A stretch of 51,344 nt of DNA, from NCBI GenBank assembly GCA_947463135.1, contig CANHTA010000006.1, forward strand, positions 1 to 51,344, written 5' to 3'. The notes below the pieces were generated by a model. The model was given only the letters and a program-made list of their open reading frames with translations, was not told where the DNA came from and made no database searches. Below are positions 43,267-51,344 of this stretch, in pieces. A program made the position numbers and the translations under genes. The DNA is from Gemmatimonadota bacterium (lineage in GTDB: Bacteria; Gemmatimonadota; Gemmatimonadetes; Gemmatimonadales; Gemmatimonadaceae). Within the stretch, counting starts at the first letter, position 1. Every line of letters starts with the position of its first letter.

Positions 43267-43674
43267 ATGCGCCCCCTCACACTCGTCAGTACCCATATGT
43301 CCATTCTGAATGCACTGTTTCCGGAGACGCTCTTCCCCCGCAAGCTGTCGGCCGATACCGAGCAACGGCTGCGGTTGGCACAGGCACGCGCGGAAGAGGC
43401 GCTGATTCGCACGCACGTGGAGAACGCTCTGCTGTTCGTGGACACGTTGTCCACCGACGTGGGCTACGAGCGAGCGCTCGACATTTACGTGCGCGAGATG
43501 GCCGTGCCTGATCCGCTGGCCTCGGTGGTGGCGACACGGGCGTTGGTGGCGCTGGGCGACGCGCTCACGCCGAAGGCGGCGCCGGCCGGCACCCCACACG
43601 ACGAAGGCACCGCCGAAGCGGTGCCCATGCCGAGACTGCGACTTGACGAAACGGCGGCGCGACGCCGGGCCTAG
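43267..43674 (+). CDS. Hypothetical protein
   Basis: 135 residues from ATG 43267, chosen because AGGG lies eight bases upstream; GTG 43258 and ATG 43297 are alternatives. The middle (ADTEQRLRLAQARAEEALIRTHVENALLFVDTL) is predicted to be strongly helical and could form a coiled coil. The C-terminus is Pro/Ala-rich and charged. No signal peptide or catalytic motif is seen. It converges with the DsbA-like gene, 28 bases away. I do not recognise the family. Confidence 0.55.
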   Translation: MRPLTLVSTHMSILNALFPETLFPRKLSADTEQRLRLAQARAEEALIRTHVENALLFVDTLSTDVGYERALDIYVREMAVPDPLASVVATRALVALGDALTPKAAPAGTPHDEGTAEAVPMPRLRLDETAARRRA

Positions 43675-43702
43675 TGCCCGTGCCGCGCCGTTGGGTTACC
43701 GG

Positions 43703-44413
43703 TTACGGTTTGACTTCAGGCGCGGCTGAGGCAGGTAGGGCTGACCGCAGACTATCGACCAACTGCTTGATGCGATCGTAGGTGAGTCCACCGGCATACA
43801 CCTTATTGCCAATCACGAGCGTTGGCGTGCTGCTCACCCCACGCTCGGTTCCCGCAGCCGCATTCGCCTGAATCTTGGGCAGATGCTTCTGCGAATCGAA
43901 GCAGCTGTTGAACGCCGCCATGTCGAGGCCAATTTCGCCGGCATACGTATCAAAGAATTTGCGCGGGTTAGTGGTGGCCTGAGTGCTCCAATCCATCTGA
44001 CCGGCAAAGAGCTTGTCGTGCATCTCCCAGAACTTGCCCTGATCCTCGGCGCAGGACGCCGCGAGATGCGCCGCCAACGTGTTCTGGTGAATCGACGTGA
44101 GCGGGAAGTCGTAGAAGCGGAAGTTGGCGAGCCCCGCGTCAATGATGCGAGCCTTGACGTCCGGCCCCTGGAGCGCGGCAAACTGACCGCACCCCGGGCA
44201 CTCGAAATCGGCAAACTCCATAATGGTGATGGGCGCCTTGGGATCGCCACGCAGATGCCCTTCAGCCGCGGGCAGTACGGTGCCCGGTGCCAGCTCGATG
44301 GGCTTGGGCTTGTTTTGCACCTTGTAGAAAATGGCAGCGCCACCGACGGCGAGGACCACCAGCACGATCGGCAGGAATGCGTTTTTTGATTTTTTCGGGC
44401 TTGCCTTGACCAC
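43703..44413 (-). CDS. DsbA-family thiol-disulfide oxidoreductase, membrane-anchored
   Basis: 236 residues from GTG 44413, with GGAG seven bases upstream. One N-terminal helix (FLPIVLVVLAVGGAAIFY) after a Lys-rich start anchors it to the membrane with the catalytic domain in the periplasm. The active site is CPGC (Cys72 and Cys75) in FADFECPGCGQFAALQ, and the cis-proline is in GVSSTPTLVIGNKVYAGG. Two further cysteines (ASCAED and NSCFDS) could form a second disulfide. Members of this group (DsbA/BdbD/thioredoxin_4) oxidise or isomerise disulfides. No DsbB or VKOR partner is adjacent. Confidence 0.88.
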   Translation of the reverse strand: MVKASPKKSKNAFLPIVLVVLAVGGAAIFYKVQNKPKPIELAPGTVLPAAEGHLRGDPKAPITIMEFADFECPGCGQFAALQGPDVKARIIDAGLANFRFYDFPLTSIHQNTLAAHLAASCAEDQGKFWEMHDKLFAGQMDWSTQATTNPRKFFDTYAGEIGLDMAAFNSCFDSQKHLPKIQANAAAGTERGVSSTPTLVIGNKVYAGGLTYDRIKQLVDSLRSALPASAAPEVKP

Positions 44414-44518
44414 TCGTTCTCCTCGTCATCCGGCAACCAGCCGGTCTGTGTGTCTCACCACCTACGCTGATTGCGGTAAGCTATCTGCCGAGCAGTCTTT
44501 GGCGCTATCCTGCAGGGT

Positions 44519-45352
44519 ATGTACACGGAACATCTCCGTATCCCGGTTGGACCGGGCACGCTGCACCTGGAACGGGTAGGACGAGGTGGCCCTGCCGTCG
44601 TCCTGCTGCACGGGTTTGGCAGTTGCAGCTTTCTGTGGCGGGCCATCGCGCCGTGGTTGGCAGAGGCCGGGTGCACGGTGCTTGCCATTGATTTGTTGGG
44701 ACACGGAGAGTCCGACCGCCCCCCCGACGCGTCGTACGGCCTCGGGGCGCAGGCGGAGTACGTGGAGCAGGCGCTCACGGCCCTAAGGCTCGGCCCGGTC
44801 ATCCTGGTGGGTCAGGACATGGGCGCTCTGGTGGGGGCCCTGTTGGCGGCCCAACGGCCGGAGCGTGTCTCGCGGCTGGCCCTGTTGGAGCCGCTCGACC
44901 CCGATGATTTGCCCGGACCTGCCATCCGTTCCCTCCAGCGCACCTCGGCGCGCGCCGCGCTCACCGCCAACACCCTCTTTGGGGCGCGGCCGTTGCTGGA
45001 ACCGCTGTTACGCAGCGCGGTTGGCGACCCTGCGCGGATGCCAGACCTGCTGGTGGCGCGGTATCTCGCGCCGTTCGTGGGGAACGACGGCGCGGCACAG
45101 CTCCTCCGCCGAGCCATGGCCGTCACACTCACCGAGGTGGAACGGCAGCGCCTTGGCGACGTCACCGGCCGCGTTCTCCTCTGGACGGGTGCCCGGTCGG
45201 CCGAGGATGACCTCGCCGCGCGCGTGGGGCGGTGGCGCCGGATTCTCCCCATGGCCGCCCTGATGCCCGTGACCGTCAAACAGGGCAGCGCTCTGGTGGC
45301 GGAGGATGCCCCCGCCGCCCTCCGCTCAACATTACAGGCGTGGGTGGCGTAA
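44519..45352 (+). CDS. Alpha/beta-hydrolase fold protein, catalytic histidine missing
   Basis: 277 residues. The oxyanion motif HGFG (31-34), GHGESDRP (61-68) and a nucleophile elbow VGQDMG with Asp100 are clear. An Asp nucleophile is typical of epoxide hydrolases and haloalkane dehalogenases. A second acidic residue is available in GARSAEDD. The histidine expected near the C-terminus in a GHxxxxExP context is replaced: the sequence reads KQGSALVAEDAP, with Ser257 where His should be. The enzyme may thus be inactive as a hydrolase or have shifted function. It stands alone on the plus strand, divergent from the DsbA-like gene. Confidence 0.8.
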   Translation: MYTEHLRIPVGPGTLHLERVGRGGPAVVLLHGFGSCSFLWRAIAPWLAEAGCTVLAIDLLGHGESDRPPDASYGLGAQAEYVEQALTALRLGPVILVGQDMGALVGALLAAQRPERVSRLALLEPLDPDDLPGPAIRSLQRTSARAALTANTLFGARPLLEPLLRSAVGDPARMPDLLVARYLAPFVGNDGAAQLLRRAMAVTLTEVERQRLGDVTGRVLLWTGARSAEDDLAARVGRWRRILPMAALMPVTVKQGSALVAEDAPAALRSTLQAWVA

Positions 45353-45454
45353 TACGGTCGGGGCGCTACTAGGAAGACCGTGCCTCATCTGTTACCTTTT
45401 ACAGGCTATGCCGGAGTTCCCCGGCGGCACTGTTCGACGTATTTCCCAGAGGAA

Positions 45455-45724
45455 ATGGCTAAACCCAAGCTTCGTCCGCGTCGTGATGCCATGGTGCCCT
45501 CGCCGTATCAAGAGGCCCGTGACGAGCTCTTCCAGCAAATCATGCAGTGCGGTGTGATCGGGTGCCACCCCGACGACCAGAAAGAGTGGTTCGACAGCAC
45601 GATGGAGTATCTCACGGGTCGGTACCCGGAGATCAAGGCTCCTGAAATGGCCGAACTGCGCACCTTGGGTGAGCGGTTCTCGCAGCCAACCCGAAAGCAG
45701 TCGCAGGAAGCGGCTTCGGTCTAA
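45455..45724 (+). CDS. Small hypothetical protein
   Basis: 89 residues from ATG 45455, preceded closely by AGAGGA; GTG 45380 in frame also has AGGA upstream and would add 25 residues of less protein-like sequence. The product is basic at the N-terminus (MAKPKLRPRRDAM) and then amphipathic helical (SPYQEARDELFQQIMQCGVIGC). Two nearby cysteines (CGVIGC) might bind a metal or form a disulfide. No known domain is recognised. It follows the hydrolase by about 100 bases and may share its transcript. Confidence 0.6.
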   Translation: MAKPKLRPRRDAMVPSPYQEARDELFQQIMQCGVIGCHPDDQKEWFDSTMEYLTGRYPEIKAPEMAELRTLGERFSQPTRKQSQEAASV

Positions 45725-45818
45725 CGGCAGAGTCCGACGCCAGCCCCTCTGGGCCCCGACGTCGGGAGCACGCGCACCGCATCCGCCTGCCATGGCCGGC
45801 GTGACACATGGAAGACAT

Positions 45819-45844
45819 CGAACGCCTCCTCCGGGAGGCGTTCG
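45819..45844. terminator. Perfect hairpin between convergent genes
   Basis: An 11-bp perfect stem (45819-45829 with 45834-45844) and a TCCG loop, located between the small plus-strand gene and the phosphatidyltransferase gene that ends at 45896. There is no T-run on either side, so it may act in both directions only weakly, or serve as a Rho or RNA-stability structure. Confidence 0.4.
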
Positions 45845-45895
45845 TCGTATACACGGGTTGTGCCGAAGCGCCGTGGCAACGTGAGGGGCCCGCCC

Positions 45896-46429
45896 TCAGC
45901 GCACCCGCTCACGCCAGAGCATCAGCGTGTAGTCCACGGTGGCCAACAGGCCGAGAGCGCCAACCGCGAACACCAGGCCATCAACGGTGGCCGGCGCCAC
46001 CAACACAGCCACAAAGGTGAGCAGCTGGAGCCCCGTTACCACTTTCCCCAACGGACGGGCCCGGAACCGTATCGGACGGAGCCAGCTCACGTTACGCGCC
46101 GTGAACCACCCAATCAGCGACATGATGTCCCGGAAGAAGATGACCACCGCCTGCCACGCGGTGAGCTGTTCACCCATGACATAGGCGATCACCACACACA
46201 GCACGAAGAAGCGGTCGGCCACCGGATCGATGAGCGCCCCAAAGCGCGACACCACCTTGGTGCGACGGGCAAGCCACCCGTCGAGGAAATCGGTGAGCGA
46301 GGCCGCACCGATGAGCGCGAGACGCACCGGGACCCCATCGAGCGCCAGAAACCCCACCGCGAGCACCACGCGCGAGATGGACACCAGATTGGGCACCGTG
46401 AGAACGGTCGGAGTTTCCGTGTGGGGCAT
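45896..46429 (-). CDS. CDP-alcohol phosphatidyltransferase family protein
   Basis: 177 residues with about five membrane helices. The family motif is complete: DFLDGWLARRTKVVSRFG followed by ALIDPVADR, matching D-G-x2-A-R-x8-G-x3-D-x3-D, which binds metal and the CDP-alcohol. The start PTVLTVPNLVSISRVVLA is typical of PgsA-like enzymes. It transfers a phosphatidyl group to an alcohol such as glycerol phosphate at the inner membrane. Specificity for glycerol phosphate versus another alcohol cannot be settled, so I give no gene symbol. It is divergent from the next gene with 65 bases between starts. Confidence 0.88.
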   Translation of the reverse strand: MPHTETPTVLTVPNLVSISRVVLAVGFLALDGVPVRLALIGAASLTDFLDGWLARRTKVVSRFGALIDPVADRFFVLCVVIAYVMGEQLTAWQAVVIFFRDIMSLIGWFTARNVSWLRPIRFRARPLGKVVTGLQLLTFVAVLVAPATVDGLVFAVGALGLLATVDYTLMLWRERVR

Positions 46430-46494
46430 GCTGGAAACTACCGACGCGCAGGGGCGGGGTGCCAGCGACGCGCCGCCACGTGTATCGTGCCCAT

Positions 46495-48018
46495 ATGAGT
46501 GATTCGCTTGCCCTGATGGTGCTGGGCGTCGCGTTGGCCGTCGTGGCGTGGAATATCACGCTGGCCGGCTGGATCACGACCCGACGTGAGGTTCCGCGGG
46601 TCTTTTCCAATCTCACCGCGATTTGCGGGTTACTCGTGGCCCCCGCCCTGCTCGTTGCTGTTGCGATCGGCACCGAAACCGGGTCGCGGACGATCGCCGG
46701 GATTTCCTGGCTCATGCCGCTGATTGCCGGTGTGTTCGTGCTGCAGGTGTTGTATGCCCTGCTTGCGCGCCTCATCTCGGTCATCGTGGGCGTGCCGCTG
46801 CTGCTGTACAACGTGGTACTCGCCGTCATTGCCCTTGGCGATTATCTCGCGTCACAGCTGGGTGTGGCCCCACTGGCGCTGCAAGCTGCCGTGTCGGCTC
46901 GCGACGTGGTGTTGGGGATGACCGCCGGACGGGCCGCCCTCGTGTCGCCGATGGCGATGTTGGTGCCCATGATCGCCCCCGCGTATCCGGCCCGCTGGCG
47001 ACTGTCCGCGGCGGTTCGCGCCGCCCTCGTGCTGGTGGCCACCGCGTTGAGCACGCTGCTGCTTGTGGAGTGGCCTCGCGGGGTGGCGGCCGTTCGTAGC
47101 TACGAGGGCGCCTACGCTGAGCCGATGCAGGCGCGCCCGGCCGGCGACTTTGCGATTGGCCTCCGGGTCTTTCCCCTTTTGGATGGCGCGCCACCGGCGC
47201 GGGCCGTGCAGGCCGACCGGTGGCTCATCGAGCAGCTTGCCCCCGACGTGGTGCTGGTGGTCCTCGATACCGAGGGCTGGCGTGCCAGCGCGCTCGATTC
47301 CTTGTCGCGGGTGTTGCAGCCGCTCCGGGATGACAGTGTCCAAATTGCCGTTGCTCTGCGCATCACCGGAGAGATCGTTGCCCCCGACGACGCCGAGCGA
47401 CAAGCGGCGGTGGAACGCGTCCTCATGCGCCTTCAACCCGACGTGCTCTTCCCCGGCCTGATGGACCCGTTCCCCTCACTGCTGGCGAGCGCACCGCATT
47501 CGGCCAACTGGTGGCGTGCGCTCCTGCTGCGCAGTGCCGCGACGGTCCGGCGCGTCCGTCCCCGGACGATTTTGGGGTGGAGCGCCTCCCGGCTGGACGT
47601 CACAGACAGCGCCGTCTACGAGTGGGCGTCGCGCCCCGGATCACCCGTGGAGCTGCTGGGTGCGGTGTCGTTTCCCTCATTCTCCGGCTTGCCGGCCATC
47701 GATGCACGGCTGCGCGCCTTTGAGCGCTGGCACCAGCGCGCCGTTGTTGGTGGTGGCGGGACGCGCCCACACTGGCTGGTGAACGCTGGCGGCCTTCCGC
47801 ATGCGCATGGCGATGCGGCCCAACTCGCCGCTATCCGGCGCGCGCTGGCGTGGGGATCGCGACGGGGCTGGATTCGGGCGGTGGTGATTGGCGAGCCGGC
47901 CGACTACCACGGACGGGTTGGGCTCCGCGCGGCGAATGGTCGCATTCGTCGCAGTGTGCGAGCGCTGGCCCTCGCCACGCGTCAGATGCGCGAGGTGCGC
48001 ACCACCGCTCTGCCCTAA
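46495..48018 (+). CDS. Large hypothetical membrane protein with a soluble C-terminal domain
   Basis: 507 residues from ATG 46495. The first 200 residues contain five or six hydrophobic helices, beginning with LALMVLGVALAVVAWNITLAG and ending in AALVLVATALSTLLLVEW. The remaining 300 residues are soluble and should face the periplasm or cytoplasm. They alternate strands and helices (DFAIGLRVFPLLDG, APDVVLVVLDTEGW, VQIAVALRITGE, LQPDVLFPGL), a rhythm that suggests a TIM-barrel or glycosidase-like fold. No catalytic pair can be named. Seven bases separate its stop from that of the convergent M16 gene. I do not recognise the family. Confidence 0.65.
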   Translation: MSDSLALMVLGVALAVVAWNITLAGWITTRREVPRVFSNLTAICGLLVAPALLVAVAIGTETGSRTIAGISWLMPLIAGVFVLQVLYALLARLISVIVGVPLLLYNVVLAVIALGDYLASQLGVAPLALQAAVSARDVVLGMTAGRAALVSPMAMLVPMIAPAYPARWRLSAAVRAALVLVATALSTLLLVEWPRGVAAVRSYEGAYAEPMQARPAGDFAIGLRVFPLLDGAPPARAVQADRWLIEQLAPDVVLVVLDTEGWRASALDSLSRVLQPLRDDSVQIAVALRITGEIVAPDDAERQAAVERVLMRLQPDVLFPGLMDPFPSLLASAPHSANWWRALLLRSAATVRRVRPRTILGWSASRLDVTDSAVYEWASRPGSPVELLGAVSFPSFSGLPAIDARLRAFERWHQRAVVGGGGTRPHWLVNAGGLPHAHGDAAQLAAIRRALAWGSRRGWIRAVVIGEPADYHGRVGLRAANGRIRRSVRALALATRQMREVRTTALP

Positions 48019-48025
48019 TCGTGCC

Positions 48026-50707
48026 TTAATCGTGCTCCACATGGCCGCGCACGACCCCTTCCGCCACGCGTAGCGGATCGAACGAGGCGCGCGCCATGCG
48101 TACGACATCGGCGCCCTGTACGGCGGCCAACCGGCCTACGACGTCGTGCCGTTCCTGCAAGCCTTCTCCGAAGAGCCACGCATCAACGAGTTCGCCTAAC
48201 ACGTGGCCGCCGGACTGCTGCGCAATGGCATGGCTGCCTATGAGATAGCGCCGCGCCCGCTCCATCTCCTCGTCGGTGGGGGGCATCTCACAGAGCTTCG
48301 CAAACTCACCCAGCAAGCCGGCGCGCGCTTCCTCTTCGCGTGATGGGGAGGTGGCGATGTACGCCGCGAAGCTACCGCCTGCCCGGCGCGCCAGCGGAAA
48401 GGCACTCACCGTATACGCGAGCGACTGCTTGTCGCGGAGCTGCTCGAAGAAGCGCCCGCCGAGGCCACTGGCCACCGCCGACAACAGTTGCGCGGCGAAG
48501 CGATCGGGATCGGTTCGCGACGGCCCCGGAAAGAGCAGCGCCAGGGCGGTCTGCTTTTTCGCACGTTCTTCCACCCGGGTACGTGCTTCGTCTGGCCAAA
48601 CCAACGGTGGCGTGGCCACATCATCGTGCCATTCAAGCAGCGGGAACGTACGCCCGACGATGTCCGCCACCTCGTGGGGAGCCAGATCGCCAACCACGGC
48701 GATCACCGAGGCGCCGCGCAGCATATGCTCGGCATGAAAGGCGCGGACCTGCGTTGCCTGCACGTGCGCTAACGACTCGTGCGTACCCATCACCGACCGC
48801 GCATAGGGATGTGTTCCGTAGGCCGCGATGGCCGCCAGGCGCATGGGCCAGCGATACATGTCATCGCGCGCCCGTGTGGCGTCGGCCAGCGCCAGCACAC
48901 GTTCGGTGTGGACCCCGTCATCAGGAAACACCGGAGCCTGAACCACCTCACCAAGCAGTTCGGTGGCCGCCAAGAAGTGGCGTACCGGCACCGACATGCT
49001 CCACCCGGCGCTCTCAAGTCCGGCGCTGGCCCCGATACTACTACCCAACGCTTCAGCCATCTCCGCCAAGCGTGCGCCGCTGTACCGTGCCGTGCCTTTG
49101 AGCATCGCCTGCGCGGTGATCCGCGATAGTCCATCGGACAACGCGGGTTCTACGCACGAGCCCCCACGCTGAAACACGCCCACATGCACCAACGGAGCCC
49201 CCGGGCGCGGCAACACCAACACCGGCACCCCCTGCGAGGTGCGATACACATGGACATCACGCTCCACCCGTTCCGCACGCACCCCGATGTGGACCGCCGG
49301 CGCTCCGGCTGTGGTGTCGCCGGCGTGCCTCAACGTAGGGGACGCCTCCGGCTCCATCACCACACTGGTGCCCTGCCCTTCCTCGGCCCGCAGCATCTCG
49401 CGCAACGCAGATTCGTGCTCCGCCAGCGGTGCCGTACCGTGTGGGCGATAGGAAATCACCGTCACCTGGTCGGGGTCAAGATGTGTTGCCAGCGCGTCCG
49501 CCACCTCCTGCGGTTGGAGCGACAGGATGGCGTCGTAATAGCGCGTGGCCAGCTCCAGTCCGCCCTCGGCCTCCCACGACGCCAGATAGGTGGCCTGTCC
49601 GTCCATCGTTTCGAGTTGACGGAGCCAGCGCGCCTGAATGATGCTCTGCGCCCGTGCCACTTCACCGGGCTGAACGCCCTGCGTGCGGGCGGCCTGCAGT
49701 TCACGCCACAGGGCGCGCGTTGCCGACCGTGCATGCTCGGGTGGCGACTCAGCGTGCGCAACGAACACCCCGATGTCACCCGCCGTGTAGTCCCACACCG
49801 AGACCGCAGACGCCAACTGACGCTCGCGAAGCGCACGGTAACAGCGCGACGCGCGTCCCGCGCTGAGCACGAGACCGGCCAGATCGAGGGCAGGCGTGTC
49901 GCGGTGCGACAACGACGGCGTGCGCCAGCCGAACGCGATCTGCTGCTGCGTGATGTCACCGCTCCACTCGTGCAGGCGGAACCCCGGCGGTGCCACGTCG
50001 ATGGGACCGGGCTCGCGAGGTGCCGTCACCCCGTTGAGCGGTCCGTACCGTGCCGCGACTTCCCGGCGGACTTCGTCAATGTCCACGTCGCCGACGATGG
50101 AGAGCACCGTGTTATCGGGGCGATACCAGCGCGTATAGAACGCCATGAGCTGCGCGCGCGTGAGCGCACGCAATTCCGGTTCATTGCCCATACGCCAGCG
50201 GCGAATCCGATGCCGGTCAAACAACGTGGCGTAGAGGGTTTCAATGGCCATTGCCGACGCGTTGTCACGCTTCCGCTTGGTTTCCTCAATGATGACCTCC
50301 AGCTCGCGCGCCAACTCCCCGGCATCAATGATGGAGCGCGCATAGGCATCGAACTGAATGTCCAACCCCTGCACCAGCGACGACGACGGCAAGACGGTGT
50401 AGTACGTGGTGTGATCGTAAATCGTATGCGCGTTGAGATACCCCCCGTTCGCCTTCGTATCACGCGCAATCCGCCCTACACCTCGCGTTGGCGTCCCCTT
50501 GAAGAACATGTGCTCAAGCACGTGCGCGATGCCGACGACATCATCGGGTTCATCGAAGTACCCCACCTTCACATGGGTGACGATGGCCACAACGGGGGCA
50601 GCGGGATCACGCCGAATCAGTACCGTGAGCCCATTGGGGAGGCGCTCGCGCACGGTGTCGCGGTGTAACGCGAGCGCATCGTGGGCTCGCTGCCCTTGCG
50701 TGCTCAT
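48026..50707 (-). CDS. M16-family zinc peptidase with an active and an inactive half
   Basis: 893 residues from ATG 50707, overlapping the upstream TPR gene stop (ATGA). The N-terminal half has the inverted zinc motif HVLEH (62-66) and the downstream glutamate ligand in EVIIEETKRKRDN. The second half (about 480-893) repeats the fold but lacks the zinc motif: the matching segment reads LSRITAQAMLKGT. The RY-type substrate loop of the inactive half is represented by GRFFEQLRDKQSLAYTVSAF. This is the double-domain layout of pitrilysin-like or processing-peptidase-like proteins formed by gene fusion. No signal peptide is visible in the chosen start. It probably degrades peptides or processes proteins. 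Confidence 0.9.
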   Translation of the reverse strand: MSTQGQRAHDALALHRDTVRERLPNGLTVLIRRDPAAPVVAIVTHVKVGYFDEPDDVVGIAHVLEHMFFKGTPTRGVGRIARDTKANGGYLNAHTIYDHTTYYTVLPSSSLVQGLDIQFDAYARSIIDAGELARELEVIIEETKRKRDNASAMAIETLYATLFDRHRIRRWRMGNEPELRALTRAQLMAFYTRWYRPDNTVLSIVGDVDIDEVRREVAARYGPLNGVTAPREPGPIDVAPPGFRLHEWSGDITQQQIAFGWRTPSLSHRDTPALDLAGLVLSAGRASRCYRALRERQLASAVSVWDYTAGDIGVFVAHAESPPEHARSATRALWRELQAARTQGVQPGEVARAQSIIQARWLRQLETMDGQATYLASWEAEGGLELATRYYDAILSLQPQEVADALATHLDPDQVTVISYRPHGTAPLAEHESALREMLRAEEGQGTSVVMEPEASPTLRHAGDTTAGAPAVHIGVRAERVERDVHVYRTSQGVPVLVLPRPGAPLVHVGVFQRGGSCVEPALSDGLSRITAQAMLKGTARYSGARLAEMAEALGSSIGASAGLESAGWSMSVPVRHFLAATELLGEVVQAPVFPDDGVHTERVLALADATRARDDMYRWPMRLAAIAAYGTHPYARSVMGTHESLAHVQATQVRAFHAEHMLRGASVIAVVGDLAPHEVADIVGRTFPLLEWHDDVATPPLVWPDEARTRVEERAKKQTALALLFPGPSRTDPDRFAAQLLSAVASGLGGRFFEQLRDKQSLAYTVSAFPLARRAGGSFAAYIATSPSREEEARAGLLGEFAKLCEMPPTDEEMERARRYLIGSHAIAQQSGGHVLGELVDAWLFGEGLQERHDVVGRLAAVQGADVVRMARASFDPLRVAEGVVRGHVEHD

Positions 50708-51344
50708 CGCGGGGCCGCTGGTGTCGAAGGAGCCGTGGACGTGGGGACGCCGCACCGTGACCATTCGCCTTCTCCCGCGCGGGCCGCCCATTTACGGGCT
50801 TCGTCCACGCGCTGCAACCGGAACAAGGCGCAGCCGAGAAAGCCCTGTGCCATGCGGTCGGTGGGATTCAGTTGAAGGGCGCGCACGTAGAATCGACGGG
50901 CGAGGTCCGGTTGGCCATCGGCAAGCATGGCCGATGCAAGTTCCCGCGTGGCGAGCGCATTAGTGGGATCGCGGCGCACCGCGGTCGTCAGCAGCGTGCG
51001 CGCCCGCGCCATCTCACCATCTTCGCGCAGCATGCGTCCGAGGTACACCAGCGCGCGGACGTCCCCGGGACGCTGTTGCGCCGCATTGGCAAAGGCGGTG
51101 CGCGCCACCTCACGGGCACCACGACGATAGGCATCTACCCCGGCGCGATAGCTGCGGTCGGCGCGCGTGGTGCGCTCCCCCCACACCGCCGCTCCCACTG
51201 CGAGCATGGCGAGCACCACACCAACCACCCGCGCAACGGGCCAACGTCGCGACGCCGGTGGGGATGACATAACCGGCGGCGCTGTCATCGGCGGCGCGGT
51301 GAGCGGCGGCGCTGCGCGCAACGGTTCCAGCGGCGGTGGCGCGG
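50704..51344 (-). CDS. TPR-repeat membrane protein, C-terminal part (cut by window edge)
   Basis: The frame is open to the last base of the window, so the gene probably begins outside; an internal TTG at 51321 or ATG codons further in could also serve. A Pro/Ala-rich stretch (LTAPPMTAPPVMSSPP) leads to one membrane helix (VVGVVLAMLAVGAAVW) and then three to four tetratricopeptide repeats, for example RGAREVARTAFANAAQQRPG and GEMARARTLLTTAVRRDPTN. Such repeats bind other proteins. If the missing part is a cytoplasmic domain, the TPRs would face the periplasm. The stop overlaps the M16 peptidase start, so the two products may cooperate. Confidence 0.75.
   Translation of the reverse strand, partial: APPPLEPLRAAPPLTAPPMTAPPVMSSPPASRRWPVARVVGVVLAMLAVGAAVWGERTTRADRSYRAGVDAYRRGAREVARTAFANAAQQRPGDVRALVYLGRMLREDGEMARARTLLTTAVRRDPTNALATRELASAMLADGQPDLARRFYVRALQLNPTDRMAQGFLGCALFRLQRVDEARKWAARAGEGEWSRCGVPTSTAPSTPAAPR

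Noticed and set aside
45808-46020. A 70-residue plus-strand frame starting MEDIERLLREAF
   Set aside because: The first 17 residues look protein-like, but they coincide with a perfect hairpin, and the rest is antisense to the phosphatidyltransferase gene and low in complexity.
49184-50668. A 494-residue plus-strand frame opposite the M16 peptidase
   Set aside because: It is antisense to the intact zinc motif region; the translation is Arg/His-rich with no domain.

Overview
The window is about 51 kb of high-GC bacterial chromosome, densely packed with mostly housekeeping and cell-envelope genes. Several features fit a Gram-negative member of the Gemmatimonadota (Gemmatimonas-like): an Oar-type TonB-dependent receptor, a giant SprA-type outer-membrane protein, LptF/LptG and Mla lipid-transport permeases, a haem-exporter-type ccm operon, and abundant GTG starts with 4-bp stop/start overlaps. 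This assignment is an inference from gene content. I saw no rRNA, tRNA, CRISPR array, prophage or classical IS element.

Layout. 1-2104 (minus): the start of a GAF sensor kinase cut by the left edge, a thioredoxin fused to a YtxJ/BrxC-like monothiol bacilliredoxin domain, and an unrecognised protein. 2391-7307 (minus): a comEA-pilB-pilT-pilC competence and twitching operon closed by a strong hairpin. 7411-13983 (minus): a 2190-residue SprA homologue, the translocon of the type IX secretion system in Bacteroidota. 14046-18426 (plus): lptF-lptG-mlaE-mlaD, overlapping, for lipid traffic between the membranes, without an mlaF ATPase gene. 18941-23859 (minus): the Oar-like receptor and an APC amino-acid permease. 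23924-26813 (plus): a small membrane protein, haem O synthase CtaB and an ABC exporter. 26871-29687 (minus): a lipoprotein, an M24 peptidase and a V4R-like protein.

29816-34993 (plus) is the least ordinary region. A DUF92 membrane protein (family of the phytyl-phosphate kinase VTE6) is followed by a translationally coupled set: FAD-dependent oxidoreductase, flavin reductase, methyltransferase, SRPBCC cyclase-like protein and ketosynthase. It looks like a compact biosynthetic operon for an unknown lipid, quinone or polyketide-like product. 35145-40952 (minus) joins ccmABCD, hemDCB and ppa in one transcription direction, coupling haem synthesis to haem export for cytochrome c maturation. From 41065 on come acetyl-CoA synthetase, a DsbA-like protein, a divergent alpha/beta-hydrolase lacking its catalytic histidine, a CDP-alcohol phosphatidyltransferase, a large unknown membrane protein, a double M16 peptidase and a TPR protein cut by the right edge.

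Scattered among these are three copies of a G-rich inverted-repeat element with ends reading AACTGCCAAC. Each sits at the 3' end of a gene. One copy encloses a truncated four-helix-bundle (S23/IVS-type) gene, and in two copies the repeat merges with the host gene's stop codon. This repeat family and the ketosynthase operon are the two best candidates for something undescribed.
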